Assembly (NCBI GenBank): GCA_965230425.1
Contig: CBDDKW010000024.1
Span: forward strand, 62,001 to 126,000
Source: CBDDKW01 sp965230425
GTDB taxonomy: Bacteria; Pseudomonadota; Gammaproteobacteria; UBA1113
DNA length: 64,000 nt
Direction of reading: 5' to 3'
Below are positions 1 to 8,396 of the stretch, one piece after another (within the stretch, counting starts at the first letter, position 1; each line of letters begins with the position of its first letter). The position numbers and the translations under genes are program-made. A model generated the notes under the pieces. The model was not told the DNA's origin and did no database searches. It saw only the letters and a program-made list of their open reading frames with translations.

Positions 1-488
1 AAAAATATACCAGTGCCAATAAAAAACACATATACCATAAATATACTAATAATAATATCTATTCTTCGTGCATTGCCTCTGAAATCATAGCCATGAAATA
101 AATATCTTGACAGTACATTCCTTTTAGAACGGTATCTAAATACAACATGTGCTGAATAGAATGCAGCTCTTATCATTTTAGAGCTAAAAAAATAAGTTCC
201 TGAAAATGAGTTTGAGAAATATTCATTTGCAATAGTATCTTTTGTAAGTATATTTTTGAACTCTGGGTCAAATGTTTTTCCTGTTATCCAGCCATTGACA
301 ATCATTAGTATAAAAGCAATACATATTAAGCCCGCAGATATATTTAGCATACCAGATAACCAGTCAGTATAATTTGGTAGTGCAATACAAAGCACAAAAG
401 TAGCTATGATAGTTGCTATAACTAAGCTCATATTTACAATCAAATAAATTTTCACTTTTATACCAATAGGCATAAGGTTCATAGCCAT
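1..488 (-). CDS. Partial membrane protein, candidate immunity protein of the Hcp-linked cargo
   Basis: The frame stays open from an ATG at 488 (a second in-frame ATG lies at 482) to the window edge, giving at least 162 residues with the C-terminus missing. Three hydrophobic segments are visible at about residues 11-34, 41-58 and 145-162, separated by a charged stretch of about 80 residues, so it is an inner-membrane protein. The ATG at 482 overlaps the TGA of the upstream gene as ATGA, which implies translational coupling. Its place as third gene after hcp and a cargo-like protein is the usual place for an immunity gene, and a membrane immunity protein would suit a membrane-damaging toxin. 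No family is recognised; the immunity role is inference from position and topology. Confidence 0.6.
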   Translation of the reverse strand, partial: MAMNLMPIGIKVKIYLIVNMSLVIATIIATFVLCIALPNYTDWLSGMLNISAGLICIAFILMIVNGWITGKTFDPEFKNILTKDTIANEYFSNSFSGTYFFSSKMIRAAFYSAHVVFRYRSKRNVLSRYLFHGYDFRGNARRIDIIISIFMVYVFFIGTGIF

Positions 489-1507
489 TTTCTCAGATTT
501 TCATGGATCCAATGCGCAGCATATTCTAATTGATCAGCTATCCACTTGGTTCCTAAAGAGAGCCCTATACCTTCGGCAACGCCAACACATATGGTCAAAA
601 CCCATCCCTCTGGTGTGAATAATAGTAATACTCTGCCAACTCCCCCGATAATAGCCATTGCCCCTGCTTCCCCCACCATTTTCGCAATCCAATCCTCATG
701 CTCTTTAAATGCATGGTAGACTTCTGAAGCACCTAGTACAGCAGAAAAGATAAAGCACGTACGTCCCGCCATTTTACCATACTCGGCAATATTGCCCATG
801 ACTTCCACATCGGCCAGGTCATTAATGAAAATACCTTTTTTGTAAGCCATTAACTCACTGTGTTTTGCCGACTGTAAATATTTTCTGGCGTGTTTGGATA
901 AATGGCGTGCATATAATTGAGCACCTTTGTTCAGAGCAATGGTTGCTTCTTTATAGGCTTGTCGATAAGCAGCGCGAGCAGAAGTAATGGCTTCATGGCT
1001 AGTGCCTCGTGCATTGACTAATGCCTTTAATTGGGTATTAAGTTTATGCATGTGGTGAGCAAATTGCTCAGCCGGATAGCTAGCGCGTTCAATGACTCTA
1101 TGAGTGATTTCTAAAGGTGTTTCAGCTTGTAGCATCTCAATGATATCAGCACCTTCATCATAGTGTAGGCGATTATACTCTTGGACACACTTGCCCGCAC
1201 CCACTAGTTCATTTAAGTCGATACCTTGTTTTTGTAGTCTGTATAAGAACTGTCGGCCATAGGAGGGGATAACATCCATCCGATGTAGTAGGACGTTACG
1301 TTTCATAGGGTCTTCATCAATGCGCGAATACTCAGGCAACCAAATAGCACGGTAAGGCGCGTAGAAGCCACTACCCTGCATGAGCATATAGGCATAGCTG
1401 GTCTGATTGGCAGCGAGTAATTTATCGGCATAACTGGTATCGGGTCGTCCTAGTACGCGTGCAGTGATACTCGCCGCTGTATCCCCTGGCTCTGTCCATG
1501 TCATCAT
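479..1507 (-). CDS. Candidate type VI secretion cargo/effector with LysM-like N-terminus
   Basis: This is a 342-residue protein lying 13 bases downstream of hcp. Residues about 6-57 read like a LysM module: GDTAASITARVLG, then LLAANQ, then a YRAIWLPE end. The middle (about 100-240) is charged and helical, rich in Lys, Ala and His. The C-terminal third (about 240-340) has glycine-rich hydrophobic stretches (AGAMAIIGGVGRVLLLF and ICVGVAEGIGLSLG) that could insert in a membrane. No catalytic motif is seen. An AGGAG lies upstream of the ATGATG start. LysM-like modules next to hcp occur in type VI cargo proteins; the membrane-active toxin role here is inference from the hydrophobic C-terminus and the membrane protein that follows. 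It could also be a structural or chaperone protein. Confidence 0.6.
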   Translation of the reverse strand: MMTWTEPGDTAASITARVLGRPDTSYADKLLAANQTSYAYMLMQGSGFYAPYRAIWLPEYSRIDEDPMKRNVLLHRMDVIPSYGRQFLYRLQKQGIDLNELVGAGKCVQEYNRLHYDEGADIIEMLQAETPLEITHRVIERASYPAEQFAHHMHKLNTQLKALVNARGTSHEAITSARAAYRQAYKEATIALNKGAQLYARHLSKHARKYLQSAKHSELMAYKKGIFINDLADVEVMGNIAEYGKMAGRTCFIFSAVLGASEVYHAFKEHEDWIAKMVGEAGAMAIIGGVGRVLLLFTPEGWVLTICVGVAEGIGLSLGTKWIADQLEYAAHWIHENLRKWL

Positions 1508-1520
1508 TACTGAAGTGCTC

Positions 1521-2006
1521 CTACAACTTAGTAGCAGTTTCTAAATTATAACCGGCTATCATTGGACTACTGGCCCTATTTTGTGCATCCCGTGGAGTAA
1601 AGCTACGTTCAATTTGCGTATACGCGATATGTATTGATTCCCGAGGTTGTCCTACAGACTTGTTAAATACTTCTGAGTAATGAGTGATAGCCCCATTGCT
1701 GAGAGTGGTTTTAGCATAGGTAAACGGCTCATCACCTGTGGTGACATAGTGAAATTCAATACTCGGATATACTTTATTGCTGTGCACCGCATCAAACAAA
1801 TGAATGGAACTGTCATCTAAGCACTTCAGTAATGCTATCTGGCCAAAGCTTGGGCGTGTGCCTGAGCGATTCATGCGATTACCTACAGTCATATCCAGTG
1901 GATTAGTTAAGCCACTGAAGTCTAAATCCTCTATCTCTATCCAACCTGTATAGTGCTTTGTCTGCACGCTGCCTTTCACATCCGGTAGTTTCATATAAAT
2001 ACTCAT
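1521..2006 (-). CDS. hcp: Type VI secretion tube protein Hcp
   Basis: A 161-residue protein of the Hcp family, whose hexameric rings stack into the inner tube of the type VI secretion system and can carry small effectors. The N-terminus (SIYMKLPDVKG) and the segments GWIEIEDLDFSG, RPSFGQIALLKCLD, ESIHIAYTQIERSFTP and AGYNLETATKL fit the family's beta-barrel pattern and length of about 160. The frame opens further upstream, but the ATG at 2006 has AAGGAG at a good distance and matches the family start, so it is preferred. No other type VI gene is in the window, so this looks like an orphan hcp tied to its own cargo and immunity genes. It is first in a tight three-gene set. Confidence 0.88.
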   Translation of the reverse strand: MSIYMKLPDVKGSVQTKHYTGWIEIEDLDFSGLTNPLDMTVGNRMNRSGTRPSFGQIALLKCLDDSSIHLFDAVHSNKVYPSIEFHYVTTGDEPFTYAKTTLSNGAITHYSEVFNKSVGQPRESIHIAYTQIERSFTPRDAQNRASSPMIAGYNLETATKL

Positions 2007-2403
2007 GGGCGTTATCTCCTTATCCAGCATATTAGCTATTGCTGCGCTTGTTATAATCTTACTTGACTGTGTAGGTAATGTGATGACGCATATACTAGAC
2101 CTAAAATATCTAAAATCAACTTTTATTTGAGTTCTGTTACAAAATAAATCCTGTTTCAAGGCAGGGTAAAAAGCAAATTGGCGAAAAATCAATTAGTTAT
2201 GAAAATATACTTCAAAAAGGTCATGGCCAGATTTGCAGAACAATAGTGATAAAAAATTTCACAAGAAAAACACGAAGAATATACTCAACCTTAACTCCTG
2301 TGTAACTGATTGTTGACTTACAGTACCTATAAGTTTTGCTTGGTTCAATATACAGCCATTTAGAGAAAGAGATACACTGACAGCATGTAGCAGAAAATTC
2401 TTA
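2007..2403. other. Intergenic region upstream of hcp
   Basis: About 400 bases, AT-rich, between the end of a histidine kinase gene and the hcp start. The only clear element is the hcp Shine-Dalgarno AAGGAG. A frame upstream of the hcp ATG stays open for 62 codons but does not look like coding sequence. I see no sigma-54 style GG/GC element, RNA gene or repeat. Confidence 0.4.
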
Positions 2404-4302
2404 CTAATATTTAAACCGCTGCCAGCAGTCTGCCAATTTATCTAAAAACTCTGTAGGAGTGTACGGTTTAACAATGTAGTCATAAATGCCGATTTGTTTC
2501 CAACGAGTAACTGTTGAGGCTGTGGCAGGCTGGGTTAAGAGTAATAGCATACTGTCTTGCACTGTAGGTAGCTTTTTCAAAAGCCTGCATAAGGAAAGTA
2601 AATCATAATCTTGGGGGGAGTCATCAATCAGTATCATATCAAATGTCTGACCATCTGCTGATAATAAATGATTTAAGGCACGTTCAACTGTCATGGCATG
2701 TACTTGGCTAGATGCCATTTGACGCTCAACAATTTCACCACCTACATTATCGTCAATAATTAACATCGATACATCTGGGTATAATTCATCCCAGGCAGTT
2801 TGTACGATATCGACTTCATGCAGTAAAGTGATAGGCAGTTTGACACTCATTACAGTAGATTCACCTTCTTTACTAAAAAGAGTAATCTCACCATCTAAAT
2901 CATCAACAAATTGCTTTACTATCGTTAAGCCTAAACCTTCACCTTCATGTAGTCCCTTATATGACGGTTCAAGGCGAGTATATTTATCAAATATGGTTTT
3001 TTGATGCTCTTCCGCAATACCGATACCTGTATCACGTACTTCCATAAAAAGAGTCGCTTTGTTTTTTTCAACTTTTCGTATCTCGATAATCAGTGTAACA
3101 CCACCATCATTGGTAAATTTTATGGCGTTTTCTAACAGCTCTTTAATAATGATTAAGAGCCTGTCACTATCAGAAGCCAGCATATCTGGCAAATCTGTAG
3201 GATATGAATAATGTAAGTCTATCTTCTTCTCATGTACAACTGTCGCATAGTTCTTAATAAGGGGTTCTAACGCCTCTCGTAAATTAAACTCGTCTTGACG
3301 GATAGGAATATCACAGGATTCAATTTTAGAGAAACCCAGCATACGGTCAGCCATGGCTACCATAGTTTTTGCTGCCTCTATACCATCCTTACACATTTGT
3401 AATACTTCAGCATTACTGGGATTCATCAACTTGACACATTCAAAGCAACCCACAATGATATTTAAGGGTGTTTTTAAACTGTGAGAAAGATTTTGTTGGA
3501 AGTCTGTTTTAACTTTATTCGCAATATTTGCAGCAGAGATCGCCTCACCCAACTCTGCACGCAGTTTATTCTCTAATTCTTTTTGTTGCGTGATTTCCAG
3601 TGAAACGCCTATGATGCCACCATTTGTGCCTTTCAAATCTTTTAACGGAACTTTTTGGGATAGGTAAACTCTCCTCGTGCCATCTGGCCTTACATTAACT
3701 TCCTCAACCACATGTGGTCTACCTGTTAACATCACATCCATATTAATTTTATTTAAATCTTCAGCTTCATCCTTCCATGGCATATCATAATTTGACTTAC
3801 CAATGATTTCATCAGCAGATTCTAATCCCGCATCTTTTGCCTGTTCGTCATTACAGCCTAAAAAATTTAAATTTTCGTCTTGCCAATAAATATGGCCTGG
3901 CATCATGGCAATAATTTGCTTCAAGTGAAATTCATGTAGTCTATGTGCTCCCTCACGTTCTTCAATATAATCACTAAAAATTGCTGCATCATAAAAGGTA
4001 AATAAACTAGATACTGTATCATTGTCTTCAGGTGTAATTAGTCGACACAATGCAATATATTCACTATTTTCATGCTTGAATACGATGTTGCCATTTTTAT
4101 TTGCATGGTGATAGAGACTGATTGCCTTATTGAGAAATTCATGATCTGCAGCATTTTTACCGATGATGCTATCAAGGCTGTCAGCATTAATAATGCTTAT
4201 AAATGGTTGATTACAAAATGAAATTTTATTACTACTGTCTACCAGACATACAGCTTCGGGAAGGTGATCAAATAATAAGTTAACAAAATTAGACGGTTTC
4301 AT
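2404..4302 (-). CDS. Hybrid sensor histidine kinase with two PAS regions and C-terminal receiver
   Basis: A 632-residue cytoplasmic hybrid kinase with no membrane segment. In order it has a divergent PAS-like region (about 5-110), a second PAS domain (about 128-240) with MPGHIYW and LGCNDEQAK, a HisKA domain with the phospho-accepting His near 274 (NLSHSLKTPLN), a HATPase domain with N box ENAIKF (391-396), G1 DTGIGI (424-429) and G2 GEGLGL (454-459), and a receiver domain (about 511-632) with acidic pair D517/D518, likely phospho-acceptor D560 and Lys 612 in VKPYTP. The start at 4302 is chosen over 4344 for its AAAGGG upstream. The receiver part is almost identical at DNA level to that of the kinase at 6085-7614, unlike the rest of the gene. 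Signal and output partner are unknown; no response regulator is adjacent. Confidence 0.9.
   Translation of the reverse strand: MKPSNFVNLLFDHLPEAVCLVDSSNKISFCNQPFISIINADSLDSIIGKNAADHEFLNKAISLYHHANKNGNIVFKHENSEYIALCRLITPEDNDTVSSLFTFYDAAIFSDYIEEREGAHRLHEFHLKQIIAMMPGHIYWQDENLNFLGCNDEQAKDAGLESADEIIGKSNYDMPWKDEAEDLNKINMDVMLTGRPHVVEEVNVRPDGTRRVYLSQKVPLKDLKGTNGGIIGVSLEITQQKELENKLRAELGEAISAANIANKVKTDFQQNLSHSLKTPLNIIVGCFECVKLMNPSNAEVLQMCKDGIEAAKTMVAMADRMLGFSKIESCDIPIRQDEFNLREALEPLIKNYATVVHEKKIDLHYSYPTDLPDMLASDSDRLLIIIKELLENAIKFTNDGGVTLIIEIRKVEKNKATLFMEVRDTGIGIAEEHQKTIFDKYTRLEPSYKGLHEGEGLGLTIVKQFVDDLDGEITLFSKEGESTVMSVKLPITLLHEVDIVQTAWDELYPDVSMLIIDDNVGGEIVERQMASSQVHAMTVERALNHLLSADGQTFDMILIDDSPQDYDLLSLCRLLKKLPTVQDSMLLLLTQPATASTVTRWKQIGIYDYIVKPYTPTEFLDKLADCWQRFKY
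2412..2805 (-). repeat. Receiver-coding repeat, copy 1 (about 97% identical to 6093-6486)
   Basis: This 394-base segment at the 3' end of the first kinase gene aligns without gaps to 6093-6486. I counted about 11 mismatches by eye. Similarity falls sharply upstream of 2805, where the two kinases are clearly diverged, and ends just past both stop codons. The pattern fits recent gene conversion or a domain transplant between paralogues. Confidence 0.85.
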
Positions 4303-4449
4303 GGCTCTACCCTTTAAGTTTTGCACAATCAAAATATAGAACAATTCATTAATATATTATATACGAGTTACATAAAACCGCACTGCTAAACGGGAATTTT
4401 TAACAAAAAACTACGGTATATAATGACTTATTTTTAATAGCGACGGGGT

Positions 4450-4464
4450 GTGCAATTATTGCAC
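4450..4464. repeat. Short perfect inverted repeat upstream of the kinase gene
   Basis: GTGCAAT-T-ATTGCAC, two 7-base arms with a one-base centre, lies about 150 bases upstream of the kinase start and about 110 bases past the PQ-loop gene's end. A dimeric regulator site is possible; a terminator is unlikely because there is no T tract. Confidence 0.3.
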
Positions 4465-4575
4465 CAAACTCAATATCAGGAGAAGCCAATCACACGTAGG
4501 CTGGGTTGTTCTTTTCTCTATTTAACATGCTAGCTGACAGCGCCATCTTCAAAAATATTTGTAGCAATTAGCTCA

Positions 4576-4857
4576 TCATTTTTTCTTAAGTATGTACCGA
4601 TAATATAATATCAACCAAGCCACTACGCCTGATGTAATCACACTTAACATAGTGCCCCAAAATAATAGTAAGTCTTTGGTAATAAGTGCATGTAATACTA
4701 TTGATATATTAATTAACCAAAATCCGAAAAAAGTAATCACTGAGAGTTCTTCTGAATTTTTAAACTTGATTAATCTGAGTGCTTGTGGAATAAAGAGGCC
4801 TGCATTCACGATTAAACTGAGTACAAAAAATATATTAATAGTGTCCTTAACTATCAT
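4576..4857 (-). CDS. PQ-loop (SemiSWEET-like) small membrane protein
   Basis: A 93-residue protein with three hydrophobic segments (about 8-27, 40-61, 65-88). The motif FIPQALRLIK with Pro24-Gln25 near the end of the first helix, followed by NSEELS, is the PQ-loop signature of the MtN3/SWEET group. Bacterial three-helix members (SemiSWEETs) work as dimers moving sugars or other small solutes along a gradient. Length and topology fit a SemiSWEET. The ATG has AAGG upstream. No sugar-metabolism gene is next to it, so the substrate cannot be inferred. It reads in the same direction as the kinase gene but is separated from it by 273 bases. Confidence 0.75.
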   Translation of the reverse strand: MIVKDTINIFFVLSLIVNAGLFIPQALRLIKFKNSEELSVITFFGFWLINISIVLHALITKDLLLFWGTMLSVITSGVVAWLILYYRYILKKK

Positions 4858-5196
4858 TGAATTATCCTTAATTGAATAGAAGCTTTACATAGTTTAGCTC
4901 AAATCTAAAACTTTATAATGAGCTGACAGGAACCTCTACACAAAATTAATTGCTCACTACCGTTACATACAGTTCATACATACCACACCTGCTTTATTCA
5001 TGAACAATTCTTTGTGTTCAAAATATCTCGCCAATCTATTTTTTTATTTTGCTATATTAACTCATTAAAATACTCTAAAATTAAAGCACTAATTTCTATA
5101 CAAAAAACTAACTACAAGAAATTTTTTTAAATATACTTTATATAATCACAGTAATATACTGTTTAAACGAATGTGATAATCAAGCAGGTAAAACCT
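4858..5196. other. Divergent intergenic region with a perfect palindrome
   Basis: About 340 AT-rich bases between two divergently read genes. At 5148-5162 there is a palindrome ACAGTA-ATA-TACTGT, about 35 bases before the ATG of the rightward gene, well placed for an operator. TATA-like sequences precede it near 5130-5145. No regulator can be assigned. Nothing else is recognisable. Confidence 0.35.
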
Positions 5197-6036
5197 ATGA
5201 CAACCTTATACGTCACCCTAAATCGTACTCTAGTAACCGCCGCACACTACCCTACTAGTATATATGAGCAATTCAGCGCAGCTCCTAGGTGTATAAAACC
5301 CTCAACATCTGAAATGAAGGCTTTATTTGATGGCATATTTAAAGGAAATATCAAAAAAACAAGTGTTAACATATTTGATACCGAAGCAGATGCTCAGACA
5401 CATATAGTAAGCAGCCTATGTCAGATGGGCGATTCTCAAGGCAGCTATATGCATTGCTCATCTCCCCTTTATAAAATTGAATTGCCTGATAGTATGGAAT
5501 TTACACCCGCAAACAGAGAGCATTTTAACATTAGTGCCAAAATGCTTTTCACTGGACCTATACTACATCTTCAACGTCGTTATCAAGATCTAAATCAGCT
5601 CCCAAGCAACTCAGTAGGACCTTCTCCATTTTGGCAAAACTCAGCCAAAGAGTTGGCAGTACCGCTGATGATTGCCATCATTATCTATAATGCGTTGACA
5701 ACCGAAAAATTTGGCGCCTCAATGATCGCTTTTATCTTAACTGCCTACTTATTAAAGAGACATTCAGCACCCAGTTATCATAAACGCTACTGTGATGAAG
5801 TGGCTCAGGCCCTAGGAAAAGCTGATCCTAATAGAGTTTATGACACAGTGATCATATCTAAACAGCTAGAAACCTATTACAGGAAACGAACGCTTTGGGG
5901 AGATTATCCCGATCTTTTGACCATAGAAAATGGCCAGTTATTTGTAAATAAAAAACCATTAGAGCAGTTCGTTGCTGATCAAGATAGGAGAGCACACTCA
6001 GCAAACCACCTAGCAGCCAGAGCAAAATGTACTTAG
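5197..6036 (+). CDS. Unrecognised 279-residue protein with central membrane segment
   Basis: Read from the ATG at 5197 (an upstream in-frame GTG at 5173 is the alternative). The first about 150 residues look globular with no motif I know. A hydrophobic hairpin follows (about 158-190, AVPLMIAIIIYN and MIAFILTAYLL), then a charged C-terminal tail ending RAHSANHLAARAKCT. There is no signal peptide. It lies alone, facing the second kinase gene tail to tail. In a host-associated bacterium such a protein could be a secreted effector, but nothing in the sequence proves it. Not recognised; function unknown. Confidence 0.6.
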   Translation: MTTLYVTLNRTLVTAAHYPTSIYEQFSAAPRCIKPSTSEMKALFDGIFKGNIKKTSVNIFDTEADAQTHIVSSLCQMGDSQGSYMHCSSPLYKIELPDSMEFTPANREHFNISAKMLFTGPILHLQRRYQDLNQLPSNSVGPSPFWQNSAKELAVPLMIAIIIYNALTTEKFGASMIAFILTAYLLKRHSAPSYHKRYCDEVAQALGKADPNRVYDTVIISKQLETYYRKRTLWGDYPDLLTIENGQLFVNKKPLEQFVADQDRRAHSANHLAARAKCT

Positions 6037-6084
6037 ATACACCCATAATGTCTCATATTTAGGGCTTTCTAACATATTATTTTA

Positions 6085-7614
6085 CTAATTCGTAAACCGC
6101 TGCCAGCAGTCTGCCAATTTATCTAAAAACTCTGAAGGAGTGTACGGTTTAACAATGTAGTCATATATGCCTATCTGCTTCCAACGTGTAACTGTTGAAG
6201 CTGTGGCAGGCTGGGTTAAGAGTAATAGCATACTGTCTTGCACTGTAGGTAGCTTTTTCAAAAGCCTGCATAAGGAAAGTAAATCATAATCTTGGGGGGA
6301 GTCATCAATCAGTATCATATCAAATGTCTGACCATCTGCTAATAATAAATGATTTAAGGCACGTTCAACTGTCATGGCATGTACCTGACGAGATGCCATT
6401 TGACGCTCAACAATTTCACCACCTACATTATCGTCAATAATTAACATCGATACATCTGGGTATAATTCATCCCAGGCAGTTTGTACTGCCGCAATTTCAT
6501 TTTGTAGCATCACAGGCAATGTAACACTTATAATGGTTGTCTCATTTTCCTTACTCATGAGACTGATCTTACCCTCAAGATCATTTACAAATTGTTTAAC
6601 AATAGTTAGTCCTAATCCTTCACCTTCATGTAAGCCCTTATAAGATGGTTCGATACGGGTATATCTTTCAAAGATATAAGCTTGATGCTCTACAGGGATA
6701 CCTCGCCCTGTGTCGCGTACTTCGATATGAAAATTTGCCTTATTATCCTCTGTGCGCCTAATATCAATCAGCAGTGTTACGCTACCTTCAGTGGTGAATT
6801 TCACAGCATTATCAACTAACTGCTTTACAATAATGAGAATTCTATCACTATCTGAGATAAGCATATTGGGCATATCAGTGGGATAGGAGTAGTGTAAGTC
6901 AATATTTTTATCGTGAACTTTCTTAGAGTAATGTTTAATAGCAGGTTCTAATAACTCTCTTAGATTAAAAGCTTCTTGACGGATAGGGATATCCCCTGCT
7001 TCAACTTTTGCATAACCAATCATGCGATCAGTAATTGCAACAATTTCTTTTGCAGCCTCTATACCATCTTTACACATCTGCAGTACGTCAGGCTTATCTG
7101 GGCACATCATTTTGATGCATTCAAAACAACCAACGATACTATTTAAAGGTGTTTTTAACGTGTGGGCCAGGTTTTGTTGGATATCTACTTTGGCACGGTT
7201 AGTCACTTGTTTAGTGATATCAACAGACATACCTAGCATGCCATTGACATGAGCTTTGATCGATAAGGGATACTTGATTGATAGAAACACTTTTTTATCT
7301 GTACCATTCTCATAATAACCGATTTCTTCGATGGTAATTGGTCTACCCTCTTCCATTACAGCTTGATTTATCTTATCTAGCTCATGCGCTAAATCACCTG
7401 CATTTTGATTCCATGGCAAATCTTCATTACGCTTTCCAACGATATCATGGCGAGACTCTAATCCTGCTGATTTGGCTTGTTCATCATTACAGCCTAAATA
7501 ACGACACTCAGTATCCAACCAATAAATGTGACCAGGTAATTTGGCTACTAGTTCTTCGAGAAATTCATAGGCGGCTAATAATTCTTCATGGGACATATCT
7601 TTTGCATTTTTCAC
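6085..7614 (-). CDS. Hybrid sensor histidine kinase with PAS and C-terminal receiver
   Basis: A 509-residue soluble hybrid kinase, paralogue of the one at 2404-4302 but lacking its first PAS-like region. It has a PAS domain (about 22-135; LPGHIYW, LGCNDEQAK), HisKA with His151 (NLAHTLKTPLN), HATPase with N box DNAVKF (268-273), G1 DTGRGI (301-306) and G2 GEGLGL (331-336), and a receiver (about 388-509) with D394/D395, likely phospho-acceptor D437 and Lys489. The start is set at a GTG (7614) because AGGAG lies 8 bases before it; an ATG at 7635 is possible but poorly placed. Both kinases share the PAS signature, so they may sense related cues, and their receivers would be almost interchangeable. 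Confidence 0.88.
   Translation of the reverse strand: MKNAKDMSHEELLAAYEFLEELVAKLPGHIYWLDTECRYLGCNDEQAKSAGLESRHDIVGKRNEDLPWNQNAGDLAHELDKINQAVMEEGRPITIEEIGYYENGTDKKVFLSIKYPLSIKAHVNGMLGMSVDITKQVTNRAKVDIQQNLAHTLKTPLNSIVGCFECIKMMCPDKPDVLQMCKDGIEAAKEIVAITDRMIGYAKVEAGDIPIRQEAFNLRELLEPAIKHYSKKVHDKNIDLHYSYPTDMPNMLISDSDRILIIVKQLVDNAVKFTTEGSVTLLIDIRRTEDNKANFHIEVRDTGRGIPVEHQAYIFERYTRIEPSYKGLHEGEGLGLTIVKQFVNDLEGKISLMSKENETTIISVTLPVMLQNEIAAVQTAWDELYPDVSMLIIDDNVGGEIVERQMASRQVHAMTVERALNHLLLADGQTFDMILIDDSPQDYDLLSLCRLLKKLPTVQDSMLLLLTQPATASTVTRWKQIGIYDYIVKPYTPSEFLDKLADCWQRFTN
6093..6486 (-). repeat. Receiver-coding repeat, copy 2
   Basis: Partner of the segment at 2412-2805, same length, no gaps, about 11 mismatches by my count. 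The kinase halves upstream differ far more, so the identity is local and not due to a recent whole-gene duplication. Confidence 0.85.
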
Positions 7615-8061
7615 TATTAAATCTCCTCTGCACATATATAGTACAAATTTAGCATAATCAGAATACTTCCCTATTCAGGAAGTCATAATGGTTGGATATT
7701 TAATTATTTTATTGTGTTTTTATACAAAGGGACATTATTCTATAAATATATGTATTAATCAACTAATGATATTACTTAGTGAGGCCGATATTTTGAGGTG
7801 TAATTTGGCAAGAGTAAATGGTGTGCAAATCTAATTAACACACAGTCATTATTATGTATTGTCGTAACGTAGTTATTTCTACTTTCATATGCAGCTAGTG
7901 ACACTATTTGTCGCTTTTTGCAATAAATAGATCTGCCATTTCTTTATAAACATATTTATAATATACTTTTAAAGAAGTTATTAAGTTAAATTTATGTTTT
8001 TATTAAAAGCGCCTACTTCTACTCTAATTCAGGCTCACTGTGTATTGAAGATGGCAAAAAT
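7615..8061. other. Intergenic region, no gene seen
   Basis: About 450 AT-rich bases between the divergently read kinase and toxin genes. Stop codons are frequent in all frames. I find no tRNA, repeat or clear terminator here. The toxin-antitoxin promoter begins at its right end. Confidence 0.4.
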
Positions 8062-8090
8062 TTGACAAGTAGTCAAAATAAGACTATTTT
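8061..8090 (+). promoter_or_regulatory. Toxin-antitoxin promoter with operator palindrome
   Basis: TTGACA at 8062-8067 and TATTTT at 8085-8090 are 17 bases apart, a good sigma-70 promoter. The -35 box is embedded in an inverted repeat TTTGAC-AAGTA-GTCAAA (8061-8077 with its spacer). A palindrome over the -35 box of a toxin-antitoxin operon is the expected binding site for autorepression by the antitoxin or the complex. The start codon follows 21 bases after the -10 box. Confidence 0.65.
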
Positions 8091-8111
8091 TATTAAACGT
8101 AAGGATTACTA

Positions 8112-8396
8112 ATGGAATTTTATGCGGTTGAGCTATCGATTAAGGCAAAGCGTGATTTAAAAAAAGTTCCGAAATACATTATTAACAAATTAATTGGCTG
8201 GACACAGCATATTACTGAATTTGGCTTGTCAGAGACAAAAAAAATTCCTGGATATCACGATGAGCCATTAAAGGGTAGGCGTAAAAATCAGCGGTCAATA
8301 CGCCTTAGTAAAGCCTATAGAGCAATATATGAAATTGATAAGTCAGAGACCATTCACTTTATCGAGATTATAGAGGTAAACAAACATGAGTATTAA
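8112..8396 (+). CDS. RelE/ParE-superfamily toxin
   Basis: A 94-residue protein with the RelE/ParE fold pattern: an N-terminal helix pair rich in Lys (KAKRDLKKVPKYI), then a basic beta core (LKGRRKNQRSIRLSKAYRAIYEI) and a final strand IEIIEVNKHEY. The RSIRLSKAYRAIYEI core with basic residues fits the ribosome-dependent mRNA endonucleases of this group. AAGGA lies 7 bases before the ATG. The toxin gene comes first and overlaps the antitoxin gene by 11 bases, as in HigBA-type operons. The cellular target (mRNA on the ribosome versus gyrase) cannot be fixed from sequence. Confidence 0.82.
   Translation: MEFYAVELSIKAKRDLKKVPKYIINKLIGWTQHITEFGLSETKKIPGYHDEPLKGRRKNQRSIRLSKAYRAIYEIDKSETIHFIEIIEVNKHEY

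Noticed and set aside
1521..2192. 223-residue version of Hcp
   Set aside because: The extra 62 residues have no Hcp similarity, and the internal ATG at 2006 has a clear AAGGAG.
5148..5162. LexA box
   Set aside because: The arms are ACAG/CTGT in reversed order compared with the CTGT-N8-ACAG gammaproteobacterial SOS box.
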